Below the pieces are notes generated by a model. It searched no databases. It was not told the origin of the DNA and saw only the letters and a list, made by a program, of their open reading frames with translations. A stretch of 13,208 nucleotides of DNA, from assembly GCA_023396115.1 (NCBI GenBank), contig JAEWXC010000045.1:1-13208 (forward strand). The letters run 5' to 3'. This document shows positions 7,315 through 13,208 of the stretch, in pieces; positions within the stretch are counted from its first letter, which is position 1; each line of letters opens with the position of its first letter. This stretch comes from Actinomycetes bacterium (GTDB taxonomy: Bacteria; Actinomycetota; Actinomycetes; Propionibacteriales; Nocardioidaceae). A program made the translations under genes and the position numbers.

Positions 7315-7480
7315 TGTAACGCGCAGTTAGTCGATCCAACCGTCGGGCATGCCGGCGCGTTGGTACCCGTGGCGGCACTGTGGATCGTGTGGCGGCGCGG
7401 TCGAACCCGTGGCGGCGCGGTCGAACCCGTGGCGGCGCGGTCGAACCCGTGGCGGCGCGGTGGACCAACTGCGCGTGACA
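7315..7480. repeat. 166-bp unit with 18-bp imperfect terminal inverted repeats
   Basis: The left end TGTAACGCGCAGTTAGTC (7315-7332) and the reverse complement of the right end (7480-7463, TGTCACGCGCAGTTGGTC) agree at 16 of 18 positions. The interior is mostly a 20-bp tandem repeat. No target-site duplication is obvious at the borders. It could be a small non-autonomous element, a large cruciform or hairpin-forming unit, or a protein-binding array. The sequence shows only the structure. Confidence 0.65.
7391..7461. repeat. 20-bp tandem repeat, three and a half perfect copies
   Basis: GGCGGCGCGGTCGAACCCGT is repeated identically at 7391, 7411 and 7431, followed by an 11-base partial copy at 7451. 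A diverged copy precedes it at 7371. The perfect identity suggests recent expansion, so copy number may vary among strains. Confidence 0.9.
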
Positions 7481-7570
7481 ACCAGTGGGTAAGCGTGGGT
7501 TCCGGACCGGGCGCCGGGCGAACTCGGGCCGTGGAAAGGTGCAGGCGCCGGGCTCAGACCCCGCGGCACG

Positions 7571-7670
7571 GGCGGACGCCCTGCAGTTCAGGCGGGCGTC
7601 CTGTCACTCAGGCGGACACCCGGTGGACCGGGCGGGTCGCCCTGCGGCTCGGGCTCGGCCCCGCGGTCAG
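7571..7670. repeat. Degenerate 20-bp-period array
   Basis: GGCGG-initiated blocks recur every 20 bases at 7571, 7591, 7611 and 7631, with a weaker block at 7651. The blocks start GGCGGACGCC, GGCGGGCGTC, GGCGGACACC and GGCGGGTCGC, and are diverged in their second halves. The array ends 15 bases short of the menG stop codon. Confidence 0.55.
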
Positions 7671-7685
7671 GCGCAGGCGCCCAGC

Positions 7686-8375
7686 TCAAGCAGTGGCGCG
7701 GTGCAGGGCGACGATGCCGCCGGTCAGGTTGCGGTACTGCGGACGCTGCCACCCGGCCTGCTCCATCAGGGCGCCCAGGCCCTTCTGGTCGGGCCAGGCC
7801 CGGATCGACTCGGCCAGGTAGACGTAGGCGTCCGGGCTCGAGGAGACGGCCCGGGCGATGGTCGGCAGCGCCTTCATCAGGTACTCGAGGTAGGCGGTGC
7901 GGAACGGCGCCCAGGTGGGGTGGCTGAACTCGGCGATGACGATGCGTCCGCCGGGACGGGTGACCCGGTGCATCTCGCGCAGCCCGGCGACGGGGTCGAC
8001 GATGTTGCGCAGGCCGTAGGAGATCGTCACCGCGTCGAAGGTGTCGTCGGCGAAGGGCAACTGGGTGCCGTCGCCGGCCACGAACGGGAGCTCGGGGTGC
8101 TTGGCCTTGCCGACCTTGAGCATGCCGACCGAGAAGTCGCAGGGCACCACGGTCGCGCCGGCGTCGGCGAACTGCACCGACGAGACGCCGGTCCCGGCGG
8201 CGAGGTCGAGGACCTTGTCCCCGAACCGCGGGTCGACGGCGGCGAACGTCTCGCGCCGCCACATCGCGTCCTGGCCGCCCGAGAGCACCGTGTTGGTGAT
8301 GTCGTAGCGCCGGGCGACGGCGTCGAACATGCGTCGGACGTCGGAGGGCTGCTTGTCGAGATCTGCACGGGCCAC
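7686..8375 (-). CDS. menG: Demethylmenaquinone methyltransferase
   Basis: This enzyme uses S-adenosylmethionine to methylate demethylmenaquinone, the last ring step of menaquinone synthesis. It belongs to the UbiE/MenG family of cytoplasmic, membrane-associated methyltransferases. The 229-residue protein shows the SAM-binding motif DLAAGTG (residues 57-63), the family signature YGLRNI (120-125), EFSHP (149-153), an early LSGGQDAMWRR block (31-41) and YLAESIRAWPDQ near the end. Its stop follows the usual GGIVALHRA ending. The start is GTG 8375. No ribosome-binding site precedes it, but a TAGGCT box lies six bases upstream, so translation is probably leaderless. It is divergent from the isochorismate synthase gene. 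I expect no role in ubiquinone synthesis in an actinobacterium. Confidence 0.95.
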   Translation of the reverse strand: MARADLDKQPSDVRRMFDAVARRYDITNTVLSGGQDAMWRRETFAAVDPRFGDKVLDLAAGTGVSSVQFADAGATVVPCDFSVGMLKVGKAKHPELPFVAGDGTQLPFADDTFDAVTISYGLRNIVDPVAGLREMHRVTRPGGRIVIAEFSHPTWAPFRTAYLEYLMKALPTIARAVSSSPDAYVYLAESIRAWPDQKGLGALMEQAGWQRPQYRNLTGGIVALHRATA

Positions 8376-8381
8376 GGGGCG

Positions 8382-8387
8382 AGCCTA
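8382..8387 (-). promoter_or_regulatory. -10 box for leaderless menG transcript
   Basis: TAGGCT on the minus strand is followed by six bases and then the GTG start, so transcription would begin at or next to the start codon. No clear -35 hexamer is seen at 16-18 bases upstream. Confidence 0.55.
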
Positions 8388-8488
8388 GACGCCGACCCCC
8401 CCGCGACCACCTCCGGCACCGACCCCGGACCAGCCGCAGGCGGACGGCACGGGGGCGGGCAGCGGGCGCGGAGCCGGAGGCCCGGGCG

Positions 8489-8494
8489 TAGGCT
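8489..8494 (+). promoter_or_regulatory. -10 box for isochorismate synthase gene
   Basis: TAGGCT ends eight bases before the GTG start at 8503, consistent with a leaderless or nearly leaderless transcript. It is the same hexamer as for the divergent menG. The 127-bp region between the two genes is GC-rich, with no recognisable -35 for either. Confidence 0.5.
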
Positions 8495-8502
8495 GGCTCC
8501 TC

Positions 8503-9768
8503 GTGACCAGTGCCCCCACCCACCTCAGCCCCGCACCACGGCTGGTCGCGCGCACGGTCGAGCTGGCCCCTGACGCCGTCGACGTCCTCGTCGACCTGCT
8601 CCCGAGCCAGGACCCGGTGACCTGGCTGCGCAACGGCGAGGGCCTGGTCGGGTGGGGCGTCGCCGCCCAGGTGCACACCAACGGTCGGGACCGGTTTGCC
8701 GACGCCGACGACTGGTGGGCCGACGTGGTCGCCGACGCCGAGGTGCACGACCCGGTGCAGCTCAGTGGCACCGGCCTGATCTGCTTCGGCTCCTTCACGT
8801 TCGCCGACGCCCCGGGCGACTCCGAGGTCGTCGTGCCGCGGGTCGTGGTGGGTCGCCGCGGTGACCGGACCTGGCTGACCACCGTGGGCCCCACCGATTC
8901 CCTTCCGGTCACCCCCACCCCGACCGAGGCCCCCGAGGCACCGGTGGGGATCACCTTCGCCGACGGCTCCCTGGACGGGGAGCGCTGGATGTCGGTGGTG
9001 GCCGAGGCCGTGGCCCGGATCGACGCCGGCGACCTGGAGAAGGTGGTGCTGGCCCGCGACCTGCTCGCCACCGCGCAGCAGCCGATCGACGTGCGGCACC
9101 CGCTGCGTCGACTCAGCACCCAGTACCCCACCTGCTGGACCTTCCACGTGCGCGGCATGTTCGGCGCGACCCCCGAGATGCTGGTGCGCCGCGAACGCGG
9201 CCTGGTCACCTCGCGGGTGCTGGCCGGGACGATCCGCCGCACCGGCGACGACGAGCGCGACCTGGCGCTGGCGGCGACGCTGGCCCGCTCCAGCAAGGAC
9301 CTCGAGGAGCACGAGTACGCGGTCCGGTCGGTGGCCGAGGCGCTGGACCCGCACTGCTCGGGCATGAACGTGCCGGAGTCGCCGTTCGTGCTGCACCTGC
9401 CCAACGTGATGCACCTGGCCACCGACGTGGCCGGGGTGGTGCACGACGCCGCGGAGGTGAGCTCGCTGGCGCTGGCCGCGGCGCTGCACCCCTCGGCCGC
9501 CGTCGGCGGCACCCCGACCCCGGACGCGGTCGCGCTGATCGCCTCGATCGAGCAGATGGACCGGGCCCGTTACGCCGGCCCGGTCGGCTGGATGGACGCG
9601 AGCGGCGACGGCGAGTGGGGCATCGCGCTGCGCTCGGCCTTCCACGACGGCGACACCGTGCGCCTGTTCGCCGGGTGCGGCATCGTCGCCGGGTCCGACC
9701 CGGAGGCCGAGCTGGCCGAGTCGCAGGCGAAGTTCCTGCCGGTGCGCGAGTCCCTGGCCTGCGACTGA
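8503..9768 (+). CDS. menF: Isochorismate synthase (menaquinone type)
   Basis: The enzyme converts chorismate to isochorismate, the first committed step of menaquinone synthesis. The 421-residue protein has a variable N-terminal half and a chorismate-binding C-terminal half. Landmarks are LEKVVLARD with the likely general base K180, GATPEML (221-227), LAGTIRR (240-246), SSKDLEEHEYAV (263-274), LHPSAAVGGTPT (328-339), RYAGPVGWMD (356-365), and FAGCGIVAGSDPEAELAESQAKF (389-411), the last two regions holding magnesium-binding acidic residues. The first 150 residues score weakly by eye, as usual in the family. Start GTG 8503 fits the upstream TAGGCT box. A siderophore or salicylate-type EntC is the alternative, but the neighbouring menG and nuo genes favour menaquinone. 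Confidence 0.92.
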   Translation: MTSAPTHLSPAPRLVARTVELAPDAVDVLVDLLPSQDPVTWLRNGEGLVGWGVAAQVHTNGRDRFADADDWWADVVADAEVHDPVQLSGTGLICFGSFTFADAPGDSEVVVPRVVVGRRGDRTWLTTVGPTDSLPVTPTPTEAPEAPVGITFADGSLDGERWMSVVAEAVARIDAGDLEKVVLARDLLATAQQPIDVRHPLRRLSTQYPTCWTFHVRGMFGATPEMLVRRERGLVTSRVLAGTIRRTGDDERDLALAATLARSSKDLEEHEYAVRSVAEALDPHCSGMNVPESPFVLHLPNVMHLATDVAGVVHDAAEVSSLALAAALHPSAAVGGTPTPDAVALIASIEQMDRARYAGPVGWMDASGDGEWGIALRSAFHDGDTVRLFAGCGIVAGSDPEAELAESQAKFLPVRESLACD

Positions 9769-9948
9769 CCCGCACCTGACCCGCGCGGACCAGGGGGCGT
9801 GCTCCATCGGGCGCTGCGTCCCGGCCGTTGTTGTGCGGCGACCGGGCTACTTCCCGAGGCGTCGGCACCTGTGACACCTCACCCAACACCGCGTTACATG
9901 AGCGATCTGGTGGGGCGGCGGGCGAGATCGGGCCGGCTCAGGGGGGGC
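9769..9948. other. Convergent spacer after menF and the hydrolase gene
   Basis: This 180-bp spacer separates two converging genes. A GC-rich dyad CCCGG-CCG (9820-9827) with CGG-(3)-CCGGG (9836-9846) could form a terminator-like hairpin, but no T-run follows. At 9870-9898 there is an imperfect dyad TGTGAC...GTTACA, whose right flank read on the minus strand is CATGTAACGCG, also found at 7313-7323. An open frame crossing it has no gene-like features. Confidence 0.4.
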
Positions 9949-10584
9949 TCAGGGCAGGTCGGTGCCGTCGGGGATCCGGGTGTAGGTCAGCTCCCCGGGA
10001 AGCAGCAGCTCCATGTGGCCGTCGACGATGCCCAGGCCGGCCTCGGAGTAGACCCGGTCGTGGATCGCCAGGTTCACCGGGGCACCCACGCTGCGGGCGA
10101 AGTCGACCGCCTCGGCCGCGCGCATCCACGGCGCCGAGACGACCACGCACAGCACGTCGACCGGCTCACCCGGCCCGGTCAGGGCGTCGCCGGGGTGGAA
10201 GACCTTCTGCGTCCCGCACTCGATCGTGTAGCCGCTGTTGTTCACCCGGGGCAGGTCGGGGTGGATCACGGCGTGCTGCTCGCCCACCGCGGTGACCGGG
10301 AGGCCGGCGTCGAACCGCTCCCCCGGCGCCACGACGTGGACGCGTTCGCGCAGGTCGGGGGCGTCCGCGGCGATCATGTCGGCCACCGCGGCGATGGTCC
10401 AGATCGGGGCGTCGGCCCGGCGCAGCAGGTCCGGGAAGTAGTGGTCGACGTGCTCGTGGGTGACCAGCACCCCGTCGACCCCGTCGACCGCGTCGGGCTG
10501 GGCGAAGACCCCCGGGTCCACCACCAGGGTCCGGCCCCCGTGGGAGATCCGGACGCAGGAGTGCCCGAACTTGGTGATCCGCAT
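9949..10584 (-). CDS. UlaG-like metallo-beta-lactamase-fold hydrolase
   Basis: This is a 211-residue protein of the metallo-beta-lactamase superfamily, in the group with UlaG-like metal-dependent hydrolases. The start MRITKFGHSCVRI is typical of that group. The metal-binding motif HEHVDH spans residues 43-48. Further likely ligands are a histidine in GEQHAVIHPD (H104 or H108), D133 in FHPGDAL, and H175 in AIHDRVY. No signal peptide or membrane segment is seen, so it is probably cytoplasmic. I chose ATG 10584 over the in-frame start eight residues upstream because TAGGCT sits seven bases before it, suggesting a leaderless message, and because conservation begins there. The substrate cannot be inferred. 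It is divergent from the P450 gene (104 bp apart) and convergent with menF. Confidence 0.85.
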   Translation of the reverse strand: MRITKFGHSCVRISHGGRTLVVDPGVFAQPDAVDGVDGVLVTHEHVDHYFPDLLRRADAPIWTIAAVADMIAADAPDLRERVHVVAPGERFDAGLPVTAVGEQHAVIHPDLPRVNNSGYTIECGTQKVFHPGDALTGPGEPVDVLCVVVSAPWMRAAEAVDFARSVGAPVNLAIHDRVYSEAGLGIVDGHMELLLPGELTYTRIPDGTDLP

Positions 10585-10591
10585 GCCGCCG

Positions 10592-10597
10592 AGCCTA
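10592..10597 (-). promoter_or_regulatory. -10 box for leaderless hydrolase transcript
   Basis: TAGGCT on the minus strand ends seven bases before ATG 10584, and the intervening CGGCGGC is no strong ribosome-binding site. This is the third use of the same hexamer at leaderless spacing in the window. Confidence 0.5.
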
Positions 10598-10688
10598 GAC
10601 CCGGACACCTCCGGTCAGTCTCGGGAACCAGACACCAACGGGTGGGACGCGGACCGCGCTGCCCGGCCACCCGGTTCACCATGGGCGC

Positions 10689-11867
10689 ATGGCCCACTTC
10701 GACCTGAGCGACCCGACCTTCGACGTCACCTCGCCCGTGGTGCACGCCGCCCGCGAGCAGGACTGGTACGTGGAGACGAACCTGGGGTGGGCCGTGCTGC
10801 GGCACGAGGAGGGCGCCGCGCTGCTCAAGGACCGCCGCTTCCAGCAGGGCAACGCCCAGTGGCCGGCACAGAACGGCATCCACTCGGGTCTGTTCCACGA
10901 CTGGTGGGGCGAGACCCTGCTCAGCCTGGAGGGCGAGGACCACGCCCGGATCCGGCGGCTGCTGATGCCCGCGTTCCGCAACCGCACGATCGCGGCGATG
11001 CGCCCGGCGTTCGCCGCCCTGGCCGACGAGCTGATCGACGAGTTCGCGCCGCGGGGCCGGGTGGAGTTCATCTCCGAGTTCGCCGAGCCCTACGCGGCCC
11101 GGATCATCTGCCTGCTGATGGGCCTGCCCGAGGAGGACTGGCGGCAGGTCGCGCACTGGGCCGACGACCTGGGCAAGTCGTTCGGGATCTCGGTGGGCTC
11201 CGACGTCGAGGTGATCGAGACCGCGCTCACCGAGCTGCACGACTACCTGCTCGAGGTGGTCGCGGACCGGGAGGCGAACCCCCGCGACGACCTCATCACC
11301 ACGCTCGTGCAGGCCTCCGACAGCGAGGGCCGGCTCAGCCGCCACGAGCTCGGCGTCGCGCTGGTCTTCCTGGCGTTCGCGGGGATGGAGACCACCCGCA
11401 ACCAGCTCGGGCTTGCCCTGCAGACCCTGCTCGCCCACCCCGACCAGTGGCGGCTCTTGGGCGAGCAGCCCGAGCTGGGCGCCAACGCCGTCGAGGAGGT
11501 CATGCGGGTCAACCCGACCGTCACCTGGGTGACCCGGGAGGCGCTGGAGGACCTCGAGTTCTGCGGCCTGGCGATCCCGAAGGGCGGCATCGTGCAGGTG
11601 CTGAGCCACTCCGCCGGCACCGACCCGCGGGCGATGCCCGACCCGGCCTTCGACATCACCCAGCAGCGCCCGCCGCACCTGGGGTTCGGGGCCGGCGTGC
11701 ACCACTGCCTGGGCCACTTCGTCGCCCGGACCGACATGGCCGTGGCGCTGCCGCAACTGGCGGCCCGGATGCCCGACGCGCGTCCCGACGGGGCCGGGGT
11801 GTGGCTGCCGGTCTCCGGCAACACCGGCGCCGTGGAGTTCCCGATCCGGTTCACCGCCGGGCACTGA
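10689..11867 (+). CDS. Cytochrome P450
   Basis: This is a soluble bacterial cytochrome P450 of 392 residues that would hydroxylate or otherwise oxidise a small molecule using electrons from a ferredoxin partner. Visible signatures are the helix-C HARIRR region after LLSLEGED, the I-helix oxygen-activation motif AGMETT (231-236) with glutamate in place of the more usual aspartate, the E270-x-x-R273 salt bridge (EEVMR), and the haem-binding loop FGAGVHHCLG with the thiolate ligand C340. Length is full. ATG 10689 is the only sensible start: the ATG at 10681 is out of frame. There is no clear ribosome-binding site, so translation may also be leaderless. No ferredoxin or reductase gene is nearby, so neither substrate nor subfamily can be assigned. 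The gene is intact despite the insertion sequence immediately downstream. Confidence 0.96.
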   Translation: MAHFDLSDPTFDVTSPVVHAAREQDWYVETNLGWAVLRHEEGAALLKDRRFQQGNAQWPAQNGIHSGLFHDWWGETLLSLEGEDHARIRRLLMPAFRNRTIAAMRPAFAALADELIDEFAPRGRVEFISEFAEPYAARIICLLMGLPEEDWRQVAHWADDLGKSFGISVGSDVEVIETALTELHDYLLEVVADREANPRDDLITTLVQASDSEGRLSRHELGVALVFLAFAGMETTRNQLGLALQTLLAHPDQWRLLGEQPELGANAVEEVMRVNPTVTWVTREALEDLEFCGLAIPKGGIVQVLSHSAGTDPRAMPDPAFDITQQRPPHLGFGAGVHHCLGHFVARTDMAVALPQLAARMPDARPDGAGVWLPVSGNTGAVEFPIRFTAGH

Positions 11868-11943
11868 CGCGCGGGCGGTTTCGGCAAGCTCAACCACAGT
11901 GATGATCGGGGCAGGCTCTTTGGTCCGGCAGGATCGGGGGTCA

Positions 11944-12090
11944 GGTTCTGGGTCGACTGACTCGCTCGACCACTGGCCACGTGCCCTGCCTCGGATCTGT
12001 CGTCGACCCAGAACCGCGCACCGGCCGGACGGAGTGTGACCTAATAGGAGCTTGGCCGCGTCCTCGTCACTGTGCTGTCCGCCCGACCGG
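11944..12090 (+). ncRNA. Candidate IS110 bridge RNA
   Basis: In the IS110 group the noncoding left end encodes a bridge RNA with two stem-loops whose internal loops pair with target and donor DNA. Here stem-loop 1 is a perfect 14-bp pairing, GGTTCTGGGTCGAC (11944-11957) with GTCGACCCAGAACC (12002-12015), around a 44-base loop. Stem-loop 2 pairs 12021-12028 with 12083-12090 (7 of 8). Inside it CGGAC (12026-12030) could alternatively pair with GTCCG (12077-12081), and GTGAC (12036-12040) pairs with GTCAC (12066-12070). Its loop contains ATAGGAGC, identical to a string just beyond the transposase stop, as expected of a donor guide. The exact RNA ends are unknown and folding was done by eye. Confidence 0.55.
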
Positions 12091-12133
12091 CTGTTGCGCC
12101 GTCCCATCACTCACAACAGAACGGGCAGCACCC

Positions 12134-13189
12134 ATGGTAGAGATCATCGGCGGGATCGACACCCACGCCGACACCCACACCGTCGCCACACTGGATCACC
12201 TCGGCCGCGTACTGGCCCATTCGACCTTCCCAGCAACAACAACTGGCTACCGCGACCTGCACACCTGGCTACGCCGCCACGGCCAGGTGACCGCGGTTGG
12301 TGTCGAAGGCACCGGGTCCTACGGCGCCGGCCTGACCCGCTACCTGTCCGACCATGACGTCAAGATCGTCGAAGTGGACCGTCCCGACCGCCGGGCACGG
12401 CGCCGCACCGGGAAGTCCGACCCACTCGACGCCATCGCAGCCGCCCGCGCGGTCCTGGCCCGAACAGCCACCGGGACCCCGAAGACCCGCGACGGATCAG
12501 TCGAAGCGATCCGTGCCGTACGCGTGGCACGCCGCAGCGCGGTCAAGTCCCGCACCGCAGCCCTGAACGCCCTGCACCAACTGGTCATCACCGCCCCACA
12601 AGAACTACGCGACCACCTCACCGCCCAGCCCGAGTCCGAGCTGATCAGCACCTGCGCACGACTGCGCCCCGACCGCTCCGACCTGGCCAACCCGATCCAC
12701 AGCACCAAGACCGCGCTACGACGCCTGGCACACCGCTGCCAACACCTCAACGACGAAATCGCCGAAGCCAACGCCGATCTCAAGGCACTGCTGACCCACA
12801 CCGCCCCGCGGCTCTTGGAACAGTTCGGAGTCGGGACCGAGGTCGCCGGGCAACTCCTGGTCACCGCCGGAGACAACCCCCACCGGATCCGCAACGACGC
12901 CGCCTTCGCCGCCCTGTGCGGCGTGAACCCACTCCCAGCATCCTCCGGCCGAACTAACCGGCACCGCGTCAACCACGGCGGAGACCGAGCAGCCAACAGC
13001 GCCCTCTACACCGTCGCCATCGTCCGGATGCGACACCACCAACCCACCCGCGACTACGTCGCACGACGCACCGCCCAAGGCCTCACCAAACGCGACATCA
13101 TCCGCTGCCTCAAGCGCTACATCGCCCGCGAACTCCTCCCCATCATCCGCGAAGAACTCGCCAGCCAACCAGCACCAATCAGCACTTGA
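12134..13189 (+). CDS. IS110-family transposase (DEDD recombinase)
   Basis: This 351-residue transposase has an N-terminal RuvC-like domain and a C-terminal Transposase_20 domain. The acidic catalytic set is D9 (GIDTHADTH), E58 (VEGTGSYG), D96 and D99 (GKSDPLDA), matching the DEDD pattern and spacing of the family. The C-terminal domain shows FGVGTEVAGQLLVTAGD, then ALCGVNPLPASSGRTNRHR, with S270 or S271 as the likely catalytic serine, followed by NHGGDRAANSALY. I chose ATG 12134 because conserved sequence begins at MVEIIGGIDTH. The frame is open back to 11981, but that part reads through the structured noncoding end. No frameshift or missing residue is seen, so the element may be active. Confidence 0.96.
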   Translation: MVEIIGGIDTHADTHTVATLDHLGRVLAHSTFPATTTGYRDLHTWLRRHGQVTAVGVEGTGSYGAGLTRYLSDHDVKIVEVDRPDRRARRRTGKSDPLDAIAAARAVLARTATGTPKTRDGSVEAIRAVRVARRSAVKSRTAALNALHQLVITAPQELRDHLTAQPESELISTCARLRPDRSDLANPIHSTKTALRRLAHRCQHLNDEIAEANADLKALLTHTAPRLLEQFGVGTEVAGQLLVTAGDNPHRIRNDAAFAALCGVNPLPASSGRTNRHRVNHGGDRAANSALYTVAIVRMRHHQPTRDYVARRTAQGLTKRDIIRCLKRYIARELLPIIREELASQPAPIST

Positions 13190-13208
13190 CGATCTATAGG
13201 AGCGTCCG

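Larger units (their letters stand above)
7089..7685. other. Gene-free region between menG and nuoA
   Basis: No convincing gene is seen in these 597 bp. The part nearest nuoA holds its leader, the Rex-like dyad and a promoter. The middle holds a 166-bp unit bounded by inverted repeats and filled with a 20-bp tandem repeat. The part nearest menG is a degenerate array also of about 20-bp period. Because 20 is not a multiple of three, neither array preserves a reading frame, and the open frames crossing it are best read as GC-driven. No T-rich terminator after menG is visible. Confidence 0.7.
11868..13208 (+). mobile_element. IS110-family insertion sequence (left end approximate, right end at or near window edge)
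   Basis: The element comprises a ~200-base structured noncoding segment, the transposase gene, and a short right end. IS110 elements lack classical terminal inverted repeats and target duplications, so borders cannot be set by eye. The left border lies somewhere between the P450 stop (11867) and the first stem at 11944. The right end follows closely after the transposase stop, where ATAGGAGC (13196-13203) repeats an octamer found at 12044-12051. The transposase uses more A-ending codons than the surrounding genes (many CAA, GAA, CCA), consistent with acquisition from elsewhere. Confidence 0.8.

Noticed and set aside
7391..7461. CRISPR-like or iteron origin reading of the 20-bp repeat
   Set aside because: Copies are directly adjacent with no spacers, and there is no replication gene or AT-rich region nearby.
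7156..7821. Plus-strand open frame across the repeat arrays
   Set aside because: The arrays have a 20-bp period, which would shift frame with each copy-number change. The frame also overlaps the nuo promoter and the menG end.
7588..9807. Minus-strand 739-codon open frame through menG and menF
   Set aside because: It overlaps two genes with clear family motifs in other frames and has arginine- and glycine-rich shadow composition with no recognisable domain.
9820..9846. Intrinsic terminator for menF or the hydrolase gene
   Set aside because: The dyad is interrupted by a bulge and has no U-tract on either strand, so it is only mentioned in the spacer entry.
11981..12133. 51-residue N-terminal extension of the transposase
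   Set aside because: Family homology begins at MVEIIGGIDTH, and the upstream bases form the structured noncoding end.
13187..13208. Exact right terminus of the insertion sequence
   Set aside because: The window ends 19 bases after the transposase stop and IS110 elements lack diagnostic inverted ends, so the border cannot be fixed.

Overview
The window is very GC-rich, with frequent GTG starts and 1-4 base gene overlaps. It looks like chromosomal DNA of a high-GC actinobacterium, plausibly Nocardioides-like. This assignment is inferred from gene content, codon use and the type of dispersed repeats, not from a search.

Bases 1-7088 (minus strand) carry the start of the respiratory complex I operon in the order nuoA-B-C-D-E-F-G, reading leftward. 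nuoG runs off the left edge. nuoB to nuoG are packed with 4-base GTGA overlaps (B/C, D/E, E/F, F/G) or a 1-base overlap (C/D). nuoA is separated from nuoB by 527 bp of noncoding DNA holding three copies of a ~110-bp repeat and a nested stem-loop. The repeat edge supplies the nuoA stop codon. Upstream of nuoA there is a good vegetative promoter. Just downstream of its predicted start lies an 18-bp dyad (16/18 match) resembling the operator of the NADH-sensing repressor Rex.

Bases 7089-7685 have no gene. They hold the nuo promoter, a 166-bp unit with 18-bp imperfect terminal inverted repeats around a 20-bp tandem repeat, and a second, degenerate 20-bp-period array. Bases 7686-9768 carry two menaquinone genes, menG (minus) and a menF-type isochorismate synthase (plus), diverging from a 127-bp region. 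Each has a TAGGCT -10 box placed as in leaderless transcripts. The layout is coherent: the menaquinone genes make the quinone that complex I reduces.

Bases 9949-11867 hold an accessory pair of divergent genes, a UlaG-like metallo-beta-lactamase-fold hydrolase (minus, also with a leaderless-type TAGGCT box) and a cytochrome P450 (plus). Bases from about 11870 to the right edge contain an IS110-family insertion sequence with an intact DEDD transposase. Its upstream noncoding region has a two-stem-loop architecture and a donor-like motif shared with the right end, which is what a bridge RNA would look like. The most interesting items are this candidate bridge RNA, the Rex-like operator, the repeat invasion between nuoA and nuoB, and the inverted-repeat/tandem-repeat unit upstream of nuo.
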